Assembly: GCA_937959395.1 (NCBI GenBank)
Contig: CALGLR010000058.1
Coordinates: 1-48,380, forward strand
DNA length: 48,380 nucleotides
Reading direction: 5' to 3'
From: an uncultured Flavobacteriaceae bacterium
Lineage (GTDB): Bacteria > Bacteroidota > Bacteroidia > Flavobacteriales > Flavobacteriaceae
A program made the position numbers and the translations under genes. Each line of letters opens with the position of its first letter. Position 1 is the stretch's first letter. A model generated the notes under the pieces. That model was not told where the DNA came from. It searched no databases and worked only from the letters and a program-made list of their open reading frames with translations. Below, piece after piece: positions 17,668 through 26,250 of the stretch.

Positions 17668-18417
17668 TTAAAGACCTAATTGAGCTTTATAGCCCTCCTT
17701 GATATAGGGCTTTAGCTCTTCAAAAGTAAAAAACACATCGAATAAAGATTCTTGATCTCCAAAAGATCTAAAATCTTCATTTAATCCATTAGAAAACTCT
17801 ATTCCACTTATTCCCTGCTCATTTTTTGTTATATACCATATAGCTGGAATTTTGATGATTTCGAATTCATTAAGATATTTTATATTTAATCTTTTTTGAA
17901 TTTGCTTAATAAGCATGTTATTAAAAAAATCTTTATCCGCTATTAATTTTGAATTATCAATATCAAAATTATATACATATGAATTGTTAGTTAAATAAGC
18001 TGTGTATGTTTCAATATCTAATTGGATGCTAATAATATGCTTATTAATAAAATGAATTTTATAATCACTGTTATTAAATGAATAACATTTGTTTAAACAA
18101 CATTTAGCATTTACATAATCCGTAAAAATTTTAATAGATTTCTTTAAACTTGTTGAATCGATTAAGCTTTCCCCGTCAGTAAAAATAAAATCTTCAACTT
18201 CCTTTTTAATAATGTTATTAAGAATTAGAGATGATTTTTTTGATTTAAAAGAAAAAAATGGAAGGTTGTAATTACTCCTAATTTCCCCATCACAGACAAT
18301 TGAATCTTTTATGGAATTAACTATCGTTTCTGTCCCATTATAACTGATCTGGCTTTTACATGAACTAGTTATAAATACTAATATCAAGCAAAGAACAAAA
18401 TTATTTACTTTCTTCAT
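17668..18417 (-). CDS. Hypothetical lipoprotein (possible immunity protein)
   Basis: This is a 249-residue protein with lipobox TSSC (Cys 20) and no domain that I recognise. Its start overlaps the end of the GH19 gene by 17 bp, so the two are translationally coupled. Immunity proteins against cell-wall-degrading type VI effectors are usually periplasmic or lipidated and encoded directly downstream of the effector, which fits. It contains several Cys (an AKCCLNKC-like cluster near residues 90-95) that could form disulfides or bind metal. Confidence 0.65.
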   Translation of the reverse strand: MKKVNNFVLCLILVFITSSCKSQISYNGTETIVNSIKDSIVCDGEIRSNYNLPFFSFKSKKSSLILNNIIKKEVEDFIFTDGESLIDSTSLKKSIKIFTDYVNAKCCLNKCYSFNNSDYKIHFINKHIISIQLDIETYTAYLTNNSYVYNFDIDNSKLIADKDFFNNMLIKQIQKRLNIKYLNEFEIIKIPAIWYITKNEQGISGIEFSNGLNEDFRSFGDQESLFDVFFTFEELKPYIKEGYKAQLGL

Positions 18418-19735
18418 TTTTTTTCTTACGTTTCTTTTTAGATTTTTTTCCGTCTTCAGTATTTGTTCTTATAATTTCAAGTTTAAAATCTGCAGTAATT
18501 TTAAATGGAATCATATTAATACCTATTGGCTCAATTGAAAAGGACTCTTGTTTTCTCAGCTTTTTGAATAGGGCTTCAGCCTCGGGGTCTTTTAAATTGA
18601 CATTGATTTTTTTTCCGTTTGATTTTTTTTCAATTAATATATTGTCTTTTGATATCTCTGCTAAAATATTTTCAACTTCCCGTTTTTCCTCTTTTGTACC
18701 ATTTTTATGAGTTTCTTCATAATGTTTGTATACTTTAAAGCCTTTTTCTTCTTTTGCTTTAAGTGTATAATCCCTTCTTTCTTCTAGTCCATTTGTACCA
18801 CCATTAATTCTTTTAGATACATTCTCTATACTATCTTTATCTGAATACGTATAAACTTTGCCATTACCAATCATCCAATACCAAAGTGCTGATTGCACAG
18901 CATAAATTGGATTTTTTTTATCTTCTAACTTTTTAGAATTTATAGATTTAGTGAAATCTAGATCACCAGAAGTATCATCAGGAAAAGGATGTTTTTTTCT
19001 GTAATTTGAAAAAATATTGTAATTAGTCTTTCCTGTTAATTGTATTATACCTCTGCCTAAAAAATTATACCCATCATCTCCTCCGCTATGACCTAAATCA
19101 GTCCTATTGGAATATTTTCTATTTGCTACTTCTTTTTCGTTATGAGAATGCGATAGGACTTGAATATATATTGTTTTTTCAGTATTTAAATATATCTTTT
19201 CTTGATAAGCTTTTTTAATAGTTGATCCATAAATATACGCAGGGTTTAGCTTGCTGAAAGCAGAATACTTATCCTTTTTCTCCTTGTCTTTTTTCTTATC
19301 TGCCTCTTTTCTTGAATCAACGATTTTGAATTTGTCTTTGTATGTTTCAATATTAGCATCAGTAAGTTTTATATGCTCAGTTTCTTTATAGTAAGATTTA
19401 AGACTTTTAGGACTGTAAGCCATATACTCTTTAAGAGTTTTAAGCTTATTACTTTCAACTAAACATTGAGAAATAAAATGAGCCTTACGCAAACAAGTAT
19501 CTAGTTTAAAATCATTATCATATTTATTAAGAAATTTAATAATACTTTTTGCTAAATCCTCATTTACATCTGGCTCAATATGTTTTATCTGCTCAAGAGT
19601 AATTTCCTCTTTACAGTATTTACATAGTTCTACATCTTTAATAGTTAAAGGTGTTTCTTTGTAAGGCAATAATTCTCCTTTGTAGTATACCTTTGGTATG
19701 TATGTTCTGGATTTAATTTTATTTTCTTCTGCCAT
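18401..19735 (-). CDS. GH19 lysozyme/chitinase-like protein, probable type VI effector
   Basis: A GH19 fold is visible in this 444-residue protein: AHFISQCLVES (85-95; E94 is the usual first catalytic Glu), MAYSPKSLKSYY, GRGIIQLTGKTNY (227-239), a QSALWYW helix (about 281-287) and VSKRINGGTNGLEERRDY (306-323). The family cleaves beta-1,4 bonds in chitin or peptidoglycan. Here the target is probably peptidoglycan, since the gene follows hcp by 2 bp. The second catalytic Glu normally lies ~10 residues before GRG; here that stretch reads LGHSGGDDGYNF with only D220 and D221, so activity is uncertain. Residues 140-200 are an unusual Lys-rich insertion, the N-terminus has a CKYC pair (38-41), and the last 15 residues are very basic. 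There is no signal peptide, as expected for a type VI cargo. Confidence 0.8.
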   Translation of the reverse strand: MAEENKIKSRTYIPKVYYKGELLPYKETPLTIKDVELCKYCKEEITLEQIKHIEPDVNEDLAKSIIKFLNKYDNDFKLDTCLRKAHFISQCLVESNKLKTLKEYMAYSPKSLKSYYKETEHIKLTDANIETYKDKFKIVDSRKEADKKKDKEKKDKYSAFSKLNPAYIYGSTIKKAYQEKIYLNTEKTIYIQVLSHSHNEKEVANRKYSNRTDLGHSGGDDGYNFLGRGIIQLTGKTNYNIFSNYRKKHPFPDDTSGDLDFTKSINSKKLEDKKNPIYAVQSALWYWMIGNGKVYTYSDKDSIENVSKRINGGTNGLEERRDYTLKAKEEKGFKVYKHYEETHKNGTKEEKREVENILAEISKDNILIEKKSNGKKINVNLKDPEAEALFKKLRKQESFSIEPIGINMIPFKITADFKLEIIRTNTEDGKKSKKKRKKKNEESK

Positions 19736-19737
19736 AT

Positions 19738-20409
19738 CTATTGATGTAAAATAGCTTCTCCTTTATCATTAATAATACCCTTTAGTTTTATGTTATTTGT
19801 CGGGTCATCATCTGCATCCTCAAGAACTATATTTATTTCCTCTCCTTCTTCAATGTTTTTAAGCTTAATGTATAATACTGAATATTTATTTATCTCGGCT
19901 TCTTCAATTCTAGTTTGCTCATCTTCATCAAGCCAATATTGATCTAATATTTTCGGTTCTAATACTTCTTCTTCATTACGCGTTATCGATGTGGCCTCCA
20001 CATTAGCAGTTAAATCAGTACGCTTCCAGTTTTTTTCAAAAATAAGTTGACCATTTTGCAGCATGTAACCTGGGGAGACAGTAAAGTACTCTTTTAAAGG
20101 TTGGTTATCTTCAGAGAAATATTCATTAGTAAAGCTTAAACATATTGCGTCTCCCAATATGATGGTTCTACTCTTCCCATTATTGTGGTTTGGAGAGATA
20201 ACTAGTTTGACCTCTTTCATTTCCGTAGGATTCACACTCCAGAGTAAAATGTCCGTTCTATTAACTGACTCTATTGTAAAATTAAATAAGCCGCCAGTAT
20301 ACTTAGTGCTAGGTCGTCCATTAACATCTGCTGCTTTTTGAAAATCGAAATCGAATTTCAAAACATTATATTCAATTTCATCTATATATAGCTTAGCGTG
20401 TATGCTCAT
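19738..20409 (-). CDS. Type VI secretion tube protein TssD (Hcp) with C-terminal extension
   Basis: Residues 1-132 match the Bacteroidota TssD/Hcp fold: AKLYIDEIEYNVLKFDFDFQ, DVNGRPSTKYTGG, FTIESVNRTDILLWS and KEYFTVSPGYMLQNGQ. The family forms stacked rings in the type VI secretion tube and chaperones effectors. The protein is 223 residues rather than the usual ~130. The extra ~85 residues (YWLDEDEQTRIEEAEINK onward, beta-rich) look like an Ig-like cargo or adaptor domain. No sheath, baseplate or ClpV gene is in the window, so this is an orphan hcp that would ride on a T6SS encoded elsewhere. The effector gene starts 2 bp downstream. Confidence 0.8.
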   Translation of the reverse strand: MSIHAKLYIDEIEYNVLKFDFDFQKAADVNGRPSTKYTGGLFNFTIESVNRTDILLWSVNPTEMKEVKLVISPNHNNGKSRTIILGDAICLSFTNEYFSEDNQPLKEYFTVSPGYMLQNGQLIFEKNWKRTDLTANVEATSITRNEEEVLEPKILDQYWLDEDEQTRIEEAEINKYSVLYIKLKNIEEGEEINIVLEDADDDPTNNIKLKGIINDKGEAILHQ

Positions 20410-20417
20410 TCTACTCT

Positions 20418-20445
20418 CAAATATATTAATAGCTAGTTCTTACAA
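20418..20445 (-). promoter_or_regulatory. Predicted Bacteroidota promoter for the hcp operon
   Basis: On the minus strand, TTG (20443-20445), a 17-nt spacer and TATATTTG (20418-20425) match the -33/-7 consensus TTG-N17-19-TAnnTTTG. The implied start leaves a leader of only a few bases before the ATG. A second -7-like box, TAAATTTG (20449-20456), has no -33 partner but would give a more ordinary leader. Confidence 0.5.
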
Positions 20446-20490
20446 TTGCAAATTTAGTATATAATAATTTAAGCTAGTATAAATTGAATA

Positions 20491-20573
20491 AACCAAGTTA
20501 GCGAAATGAAACAAGCAAAGATTTGAGATAAGGCACTTTTTTGTGCCTTAGTGAGAATTTTGCGCAGTTGAAT
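20491..20573 (+). repeat. Intergenic hairpin repeat, copy C
   Basis: This copy of the same unit as copy B has very few differences over its length and carries the hairpin AAGGCAC-TTTTTT-GTGCCTT. It stops after GCGCAGTTGAAT, lacking the CTTGGTT end. Copies B and C have the same orientation and enclose the hcp/GH19/lipoprotein operon. Confidence 0.85.
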
Positions 20574-20592
20574 TTAAGCTAATTTTCATTTA

Positions 20593-20642
20593 AAAGGTGT
20601 ATTTCAGTACACCTTTACGTCAATATATTCATAAAGGTGTAC
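20593..20642. repeat. AAAGGTGTA hairpin plus extra copy
   Basis: AAAGGTGTA (20593-20601) pairs with TACACCTTT (20608-20616) across a 6-nt loop, and AAAGGTGTAC recurs at 20633-20642. It could be a terminator-like or protein-binding structure; the sense of it is unknown. Confidence 0.5.
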
Positions 20643-20763
20643 TTAAGAGACAATAAAAGTACAAAAATAAGTCAAACAAAGGAAAGCAAATCTTATGCAA
20701 ATATTGATTAATTACTTCTATATCAACAAAAAGAAGACATCATCCAATTAAAGGAAAACACGA

Positions 20764-20782
20764 TTACTTCCCAATACAGAAA
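20764..20782. repeat. Distal attachment site (19-bp copy of the mnmE 3' end)
   Basis: The sequence TTACTTCCCAATACAGAAA is identical to the last 19 bases of mnmE (read on the plus strand), including its TAA stop and the codons for FCIGK. There is no mnmE gene here, so this is best read as the far att site left by site-specific integration at the 3' end of mnmE. Confidence 0.85.
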
Positions 20783-21020
20783 GTGAGTCAATTAAAATTA
20801 TTATTATGTGGTAACAATAATTTCAATTTAAAAAAAGTAAAGATACAAGTAGAAACAAATCATATTATATTTAAACCTAATAAAACACTTGTAATAAGAG
20901 TTTTAGTTTCAAAATTTCTAAATCTAGTCAATACATCTTAAAACACTAATATTATAGATATCAAATAGCGTTGAACTTTTAAAATATTGACATAAATGCT
21001 ACCATCATTATTCCAAATAC
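20783..21020. other. Element end, no gene recognised
   Basis: These AT-rich bases lie between the distal att site and the helicase gene. A plus-strand frame of ~55 codons is open from a GTG at 20783 but has no family resemblance or convincing start. Recombinase-binding sites would be expected here but were not identified. Confidence 0.4.
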
Positions 21021-23480
21021 CTAATTTAGGTATCTCATAACCTCAAATCTATAAAGTTCATCTTCCTCATTGATAAAGGACTTGAAATTATCATTAGCTA
21101 CGAGGTTATTATAATCATCAAAAGATAAATTAGTTAATTGCCCATCATTTGACAAGCGATTTATTAAACTAATACTTAATCCAAATTTAGTTAGGTCTAT
21201 TTTTGATTCATCGGTAGTTCCGTATATATAGAGATTATAATCTTCCTTGGTAATTAGGTCAAAATCATATAACATTATTATAAATTTATTTAGTTTAAAG
21301 CTCACAAAATTCTCCTCCATTTTTAATTTGATTATTGCTAAATTAATTAACTTACTTTCATTTTGCCCCGATAAATCAACGTAAATTTTATTCTTCCCTC
21401 CTTCTTTCAATGCAACTTCTCCATAGGATTTACCAAAATAGAATTTTGGCTGGTCACTTAATGCAATCTTTTTAAAATATTTTACCTGTGCTATGATATT
21501 CTGCTTTAAAGATCTTTTTCTTCCAATAAGAATAAAATTTTCGTAATAATTTCTAGCTGCTATATTAGCAAGTCTATTAATTTCAAAATCTTTAATTATA
21601 TCAAAATTCAATATAAAAAAAATATGAATTTTTTCTAACATTGTATATGAATCCCAATCTGTTGTTTCTTTTAATGACTTTTGAATTCTTTGAAATTGAA
21701 CTCTCCTATTTATTTTTTTTACTAATTCATCCATGTCATCATAATGGAAATACTCCACTATTCCAGATTCTATCAAATATTTCCGTATTTGATTCTCTTT
21801 ATTATCTGAAGCTTCAGATAGAAATTTCTCATTTTCTTGAATTGCTTGAATATTCTTAACGTATGATTCCTTATTAGTTTTTCCTTTGGATTGTTTATCA
21901 ATGTCAAATTCCTTTAGTATTGGGTTTTTAACAGTATCGCTAAAAGTTCGATTCTTTAGTAATCTAATTTTATTAGTCATGCTACTTCCCTTCCTATGAT
22001 GAAAAACATTGTTCATAAAGTGCACATCAGGTGTTAATTTTCTCAAGTTGTTTTCTTTTTGAGAAAAAATATCATTTAGTCTATTTACTCTTCCAATTAG
22101 ATTCACAAGTTCCTTTCCGTTCAAATTCCTTGTATTCAAAATAAAAAGACACTCTATTGGTAGGTTCATTCCTTCTAGAATGACCGTGTTAGCAATAACA
22201 TACTTTAAACTTTTTTCTGTTTTGTATTTATATTCTAAAAATTCTTTTACTAAATCGGGTAATTGTCCATGTAAATAGACAACTCCATATTTTAGGTATT
22301 CAATTGCATAAAATTTACTATGCACTTCTTTTTCTAAAATATTTCTAATATTAGCTATTGCAGTATTTTCTGTAATTTCATTCAAACTATTACTCAATTG
22401 CTTCGCAAATGCTTCAATTTTTATAGGTCTATAATTATATACGAAATTTTTATCCTTTGAAGAATTGATAATATATTTCATAAAGCTTCCTTGCTTGCCT
22501 AACGAATAAAATTGATTAACATATCTATTGTATTTAAAAAGCTCGCTATCGAGTCTGTATTCATATAATTCAGGTTCTTTAACAGTATGGTTGATCACAT
22601 GAGTGGTAATATCTTGTTTATCACTTACTTTTAAGTTTTCAATATTATCAACTAAAGGAGATAGATATATTACATTATGACTGGTGTTTTCTTGACTATT
22701 TTTGTAAAGTAATCTTGAAAGAAGAATACTCCTATTATCTCCATTCAATACATTGTGAGCTTCATCTATAAAAAGTACATCGTAGCTCAATCTTTTCCTG
22801 CTCATTAGTCGAAGAGCTCTCTCTTGAGTAAAAACAGCAATGAAACTTTTTTCATCAGAATACATCTCATCATGCATGATTACTTTCATACCAAGTTTAG
22901 CTCCTCTTATCAATGTGTATGTCTGCATCAATAAAGACTTTGTTGGTACAATTATGGCAATTTTTAATTCTTTACTCTTAAAGCCTTCAATAGTTCTAAT
23001 AATAATAGAGCTTTTCCCAAAAGAAGTTGGTGCTAGGTAGCTTTTTTCATTAGAATCATCTTTAAGAAAAGATCTACTTATAAGATATTGTTCTTGTGTC
23101 TCTGTATAGTTTTGAACATTTTTGAATTTTATTAATCCACTTGTAATTATTAAATCGTCAATGTTTTTCGATTCGAGTAAGCCATGTCTCAATATTGATT
23201 CAGTAATAGGGTAATAGCCTAAGTTAATTGATAAATCGTAAAGTGGTTTAAAATCTTTCCTTAGTAATGAATATTTAAGAATTAGATAGTATGCAAAGTC
23301 TGCATAACTTCGAAGTCGTTTGTCTTTCTGAAACTCATCCAACAATAATATTGAGACTCCTAAAATATACTCTTCTTCTCTTTTAGTAAGCTCTACGTTT
23401 GTTGTTAGTTTTTCTAGAACCGATTTAAACTCAGGTATTTTACCAATTTCGGTTAAATTTACTTCCTCTTTTGGCAACAT
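21021..23480 (-). CDS. SF2 DEAD/DEAH-box helicase, HamB-like (candidate defence)
   Basis: This 819-residue superfamily 2 helicase has motif I APTSFGKSS (150-158), Ia VPTKSL (178-183), Ib TQERA (218-222), II DEAH (239-242), motif V ANTVILEGMNLP (430-441) and motif VI LIGRVNRL (461-468; Arg finger in GRVNR). Motif III is atypical (LSPLVDN instead of SAT). The segment VVYLHGQLPDLVKEFLE (about 400-416) resembles Ski2-like enzymes. The helical N-terminus (1-130) and long C-terminus (500-819) are unassigned. It starts 2 bp after a PD-(D/E)XK nuclease gene. That pairing and its order resemble Hachiman HamA-HamB. It is the last gene of a four-gene operon. Confidence 0.8.
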   Translation of the reverse strand: MLPKEEVNLTEIGKIPEFKSVLEKLTTNVELTKREEEYILGVSILLLDEFQKDKRLRSYADFAYYLILKYSLLRKDFKPLYDLSINLGYYPITESILRHGLLESKNIDDLIITSGLIKFKNVQNYTETQEQYLISRSFLKDDSNEKSYLAPTSFGKSSIIIRTIEGFKSKELKIAIIVPTKSLLMQTYTLIRGAKLGMKVIMHDEMYSDEKSFIAVFTQERALRLMSRKRLSYDVLFIDEAHNVLNGDNRSILLSRLLYKNSQENTSHNVIYLSPLVDNIENLKVSDKQDITTHVINHTVKEPELYEYRLDSELFKYNRYVNQFYSLGKQGSFMKYIINSSKDKNFVYNYRPIKIEAFAKQLSNSLNEITENTAIANIRNILEKEVHSKFYAIEYLKYGVVYLHGQLPDLVKEFLEYKYKTEKSLKYVIANTVILEGMNLPIECLFILNTRNLNGKELVNLIGRVNRLNDIFSQKENNLRKLTPDVHFMNNVFHHRKGSSMTNKIRLLKNRTFSDTVKNPILKEFDIDKQSKGKTNKESYVKNIQAIQENEKFLSEASDNKENQIRKYLIESGIVEYFHYDDMDELVKKINRRVQFQRIQKSLKETTDWDSYTMLEKIHIFFILNFDIIKDFEINRLANIAARNYYENFILIGRKRSLKQNIIAQVKYFKKIALSDQPKFYFGKSYGEVALKEGGKNKIYVDLSGQNESKLINLAIIKLKMEENFVSFKLNKFIIMLYDFDLITKEDYNLYIYGTTDESKIDLTKFGLSISLINRLSNDGQLTNLSFDDYNNLVANDNFKSFINEEDELYRFEVMRYLN

Positions 23481-23482
23481 AC

Positions 23483-24238
23483 CTATTTAATTAGACAATT
23501 AATTATTTCTTCAATTGACTTTTTATCTATACAAATAGCATTGATTTTATTTGCTTGAAGATTATTCGCAACATCAGTAATAGTTGTAACTTCGTCGCCA
23601 TTACGATTTATACTATCACTATGGAATATTGTGGAAGCAGGTATTATATTTAGTTCCTTTATTTTAGGATATTCATTGTTCCCATACATAATTGTCAAGT
23701 TCTTGATGTTTTCAATCAAATCTTGCTTACTACCAACAACTCTTGCATGATTAAGTGCATTTTTCCAAGGATTATTTGTAGTACTACCAGCCAACATTTC
23801 AGTTAAACCAGCATAGGCTTCCTTTAGTTTCTTTTTGTGAGACATTGCTTTAGTAGCAATGGAACCTGATTTACTTTCCATTATCCATTCCTCAGTTAGC
23901 AAGGAGTAATATCCATCAAATCCTTTTTTTATAGAACCTTCCTCCAAGTTTCTATATAAACATTCTTGCCGATATCCTATTGTTTTTAAATAAAGGTGAA
24001 TGGTAAATTCGGCAACAGCTCCCATTGTGGTATTCTCATCTTTATTTTTAAAAAATTTACTGAGATCTTTTTTAACAAAATCTAATGTAAAATCGTTATC
24101 ATTCTCACATATAGAAACAATTTGTTCGTCAACTAATTGTTTAAATTGGTCTGTTACATCTTCTATAGTAATTAAATGAATAAAATTACCATTTTCTATC
24201 TCAATTACTTCAACATCAAAAAACTTATTAGCGTTCAT
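23483..24238 (-). CDS. PD-(D/E)XK nuclease, HamA/DUF1837-like (candidate defence effector)
   Basis: This 251-residue protein shows the restriction-endonuclease core: a conserved Glu in a helix (GAVAEFTIHLYLKT, E77), then GFDGYY (D108), then WIMESKSG (E121-x-K123). This E...D...ExK order is how the HamA-type DUF1837 nucleases of the Hachiman system are built. In such systems the nuclease is held in check by the partner helicase and degrades DNA when an invader is sensed. The helicase starts 2 bp downstream. The assignment rests on motif spacing and gene order. A nuclease is secure; the precise family is less so. Confidence 0.72.
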   Translation of the reverse strand: MNANKFFDVEVIEIENGNFIHLITIEDVTDQFKQLVDEQIVSICENDNDFTLDFVKKDLSKFFKNKDENTTMGAVAEFTIHLYLKTIGYRQECLYRNLEEGSIKKGFDGYYSLLTEEWIMESKSGSIATKAMSHKKKLKEAYAGLTEMLAGSTTNNPWKNALNHARVVGSKQDLIENIKNLTIMYGNNEYPKIKELNIIPASTIFHSDSINRNGDEVTTITDVANNLQANKINAICIDKKSIEEIINCLIK

Positions 24239-24250
24239 TATAAATCTAGA

Positions 24251-26242
24251 TTATCGTTTTAATAATGTCAAATATTCTAAAAATAATATAGTGGCTTCAT
24301 TGATTTTTGCCTTACCGAATTGGCTTAGATTCTTACTGGCTTTTGTTAATAATCCTTTAAAATCATTTACAAGTAGTTTATCATTACCTATAATTGATGG
24401 GTAACTTCCCTTTCTTTTCATTATTTCGCTATGACAGTTCATTATTTCATCAATCCACTCTTCTTTTTTATTAATCTTTTTATTGTCTTTAATCATTTGT
24501 TTGAACAACTGATCAATTTCTATTTCTTTACTTCTCTTTTTGTTTTTAGTATTTGTTAGTTCTAGTTGAATAGTACTTCCTATTATAAGTTTATCTTCTG
24601 GAACAATTATTTCTTCTGTTGCCATATTTGCTCTCAGCAAGACAAAATAATCGTATAGCATATTCCTCGAATCTACATTAAAATCTAGGGGTTCAAAGAA
24701 TAACTTAGACATGTTTGCGAATCCATATGCAGCACCCCACATTCCATAAGCAATTCTTAAGTTTGCAAACTCATTTTTATCCATATAATCTTGCAGTTTA
24801 TCTATAGCAGAATATCTTGATAAAAAATAGGCTAACCCTTGTAAAGAATTTTTATTCGTATTACGTGGTTTAAAACCAACTCCTACGGTTCCCATGCTTT
24901 TATGTAAAAGCCTTAAATAAGCTAATTCATCAGTAATCTGTTCATTATGTTCTTTTTTTATTTTTTCAGCAACACTAACTATAATATTTTTTCTTAATTG
25001 AGCAATTTCATCTGAGGTTGATACGTCAGTCTTGCTTAAAAACTCATTAATTATAATGTTTAAATACTTATTATCAATACTACTAATTTCATTTAAGTAG
25101 AATTTTATTCTTGAATAATTTGGTGAAATATCAAAAGGGAATGTTTCAGTTTCAATATTTGATATTTCAAGCTGTACTATTTTACCTAACCTTTCCTTGA
25201 TGATCATTTGAATTAAATCAAAGTCAATTGTCAATTGCTTATATCCATTTTGGGATGGATAGTTAATAAACCGCTTTAGATTTGCTAATAGTTTATCCGT
25301 TAATTCCTTAACAGAATAAAGGTCTCTTTCCTTACTCTTTACGTATTTCTTAACTATCGAATAAACACTTAGGTTTGAGTCCCCCCTATATTTAAGTGTT
25401 TTAAGATGCCTAAGAACATCTTCATTCATTCCAAATATTGCTTTTAAATCATTATCGAAGCTTGTTCTTTGATTAGAGTCAAGTTGAATACTGATTTTAG
25501 AGCCTAAAAATTTAAGGTTATCAAAAACTTCATGAATCTCTGTGTATGGTTTTCGATTTGATGTATTTCCCATATGAGATAACTCATTCATAACTCCAGA
25601 AAGCAGATTAATAAAACTATAAACATGATTTTTACTTTCAGTAAGTTCCGAAGGTCTTTCTTTTAGTTTTCCGCACATATAACCATATACGAATCCTTTT
25701 ATTTTATTATATCTCTGGTCTTGTAAAAGAGACGCATGATTTATTTTCTTTGAATCTTTTATCTTTAAAAGATAAGATACGTCCCAATTAAACACAGGAC
25801 AGTCTACTCCAAAAACCATCATCTTATTCGCATATAATGCGACATGTTTTGATTCAAGGCTTCTTCTAGTTGAGGCAATTAAACTCAATTTTTGTGATTC
25901 ACTCGGAATTAAAATAGCGCATTCAATCCAGTCTATATAAACGGGTTCATTGGTTTGGAAGATTGTTTGCCCATTTACTTTATATTGCTTTTCAATTGTT
26001 AAATATGAGCAAGGTACACGTATAAATATATCATATTCTTCTCTGTCATTTTTATATTTTGAACCCAAGGGGACTGAACTATATGCCAATAGTGTATTGT
26101 CAAAAGGACTCAATATTGAAGATTCGTACCTTTTGTAACCATACCCTCTTTTTTTATAAAATGAAGGGGGTGATATACTTTCAGAAGAGAGCATATTATT
26201 AAGGTTTAGATTATTTATTGGTATGAAACAGAAGTTATCCAT
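24251..26242 (-). CDS. Protein of unknown function in the helicase-nuclease operon
   Basis: This 663-residue soluble protein has no recognised motif: no Walker A, HTH, zinc ribbon or membrane helix. The N-terminal ~180 residues look beta-rich (FDNTLLAYSSVPLGSKYKND, EPVYIDWIECAILIPSE), with the rest mostly helical and ending in LNTKNKKRSKEIEIDQLFKQ-type charged helices. A conserved-looking stretch is MGTVGVGFKPRNTNKNSLQ. The gene begins at an ATG 8 bp after the SF1 helicase stop and ends 12 bp before the nuclease start, so it must be part of that system. It could be a sensor, scaffold or inhibitor. The frame can also be opened one codon earlier with TTG. Confidence 0.75.
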   Translation of the reverse strand: MDNFCFIPINNLNLNNMLSSESISPPSFYKKRGYGYKRYESSILSPFDNTLLAYSSVPLGSKYKNDREEYDIFIRVPCSYLTIEKQYKVNGQTIFQTNEPVYIDWIECAILIPSESQKLSLIASTRRSLESKHVALYANKMMVFGVDCPVFNWDVSYLLKIKDSKKINHASLLQDQRYNKIKGFVYGYMCGKLKERPSELTESKNHVYSFINLLSGVMNELSHMGNTSNRKPYTEIHEVFDNLKFLGSKISIQLDSNQRTSFDNDLKAIFGMNEDVLRHLKTLKYRGDSNLSVYSIVKKYVKSKERDLYSVKELTDKLLANLKRFINYPSQNGYKQLTIDFDLIQMIIKERLGKIVQLEISNIETETFPFDISPNYSRIKFYLNEISSIDNKYLNIIINEFLSKTDVSTSDEIAQLRKNIIVSVAEKIKKEHNEQITDELAYLRLLHKSMGTVGVGFKPRNTNKNSLQGLAYFLSRYSAIDKLQDYMDKNEFANLRIAYGMWGAAYGFANMSKLFFEPLDFNVDSRNMLYDYFVLLRANMATEEIIVPEDKLIIGSTIQLELTNTKNKKRSKEIEIDQLFKQMIKDNKKINKKEEWIDEIMNCHSEIMKRKGSYPSIIGNDKLLVNDFKGLLTKASKNLSQFGKAKINEATILFLEYLTLLKR

Positions 26243-26250
26243 CAAATTAT

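Noticed and set aside
15252-20573. Integron attC sites separating cassettes
   Set aside because: The repeats lack the RYYYAAC/GTTRRRY core sites and no integron-type integrase is in the window.
20783-20952. 55-codon plus-strand open frame beside the distal att site
   Set aside because: It has only a GTG start, no family resemblance and a very AT-rich composition; probably chance.
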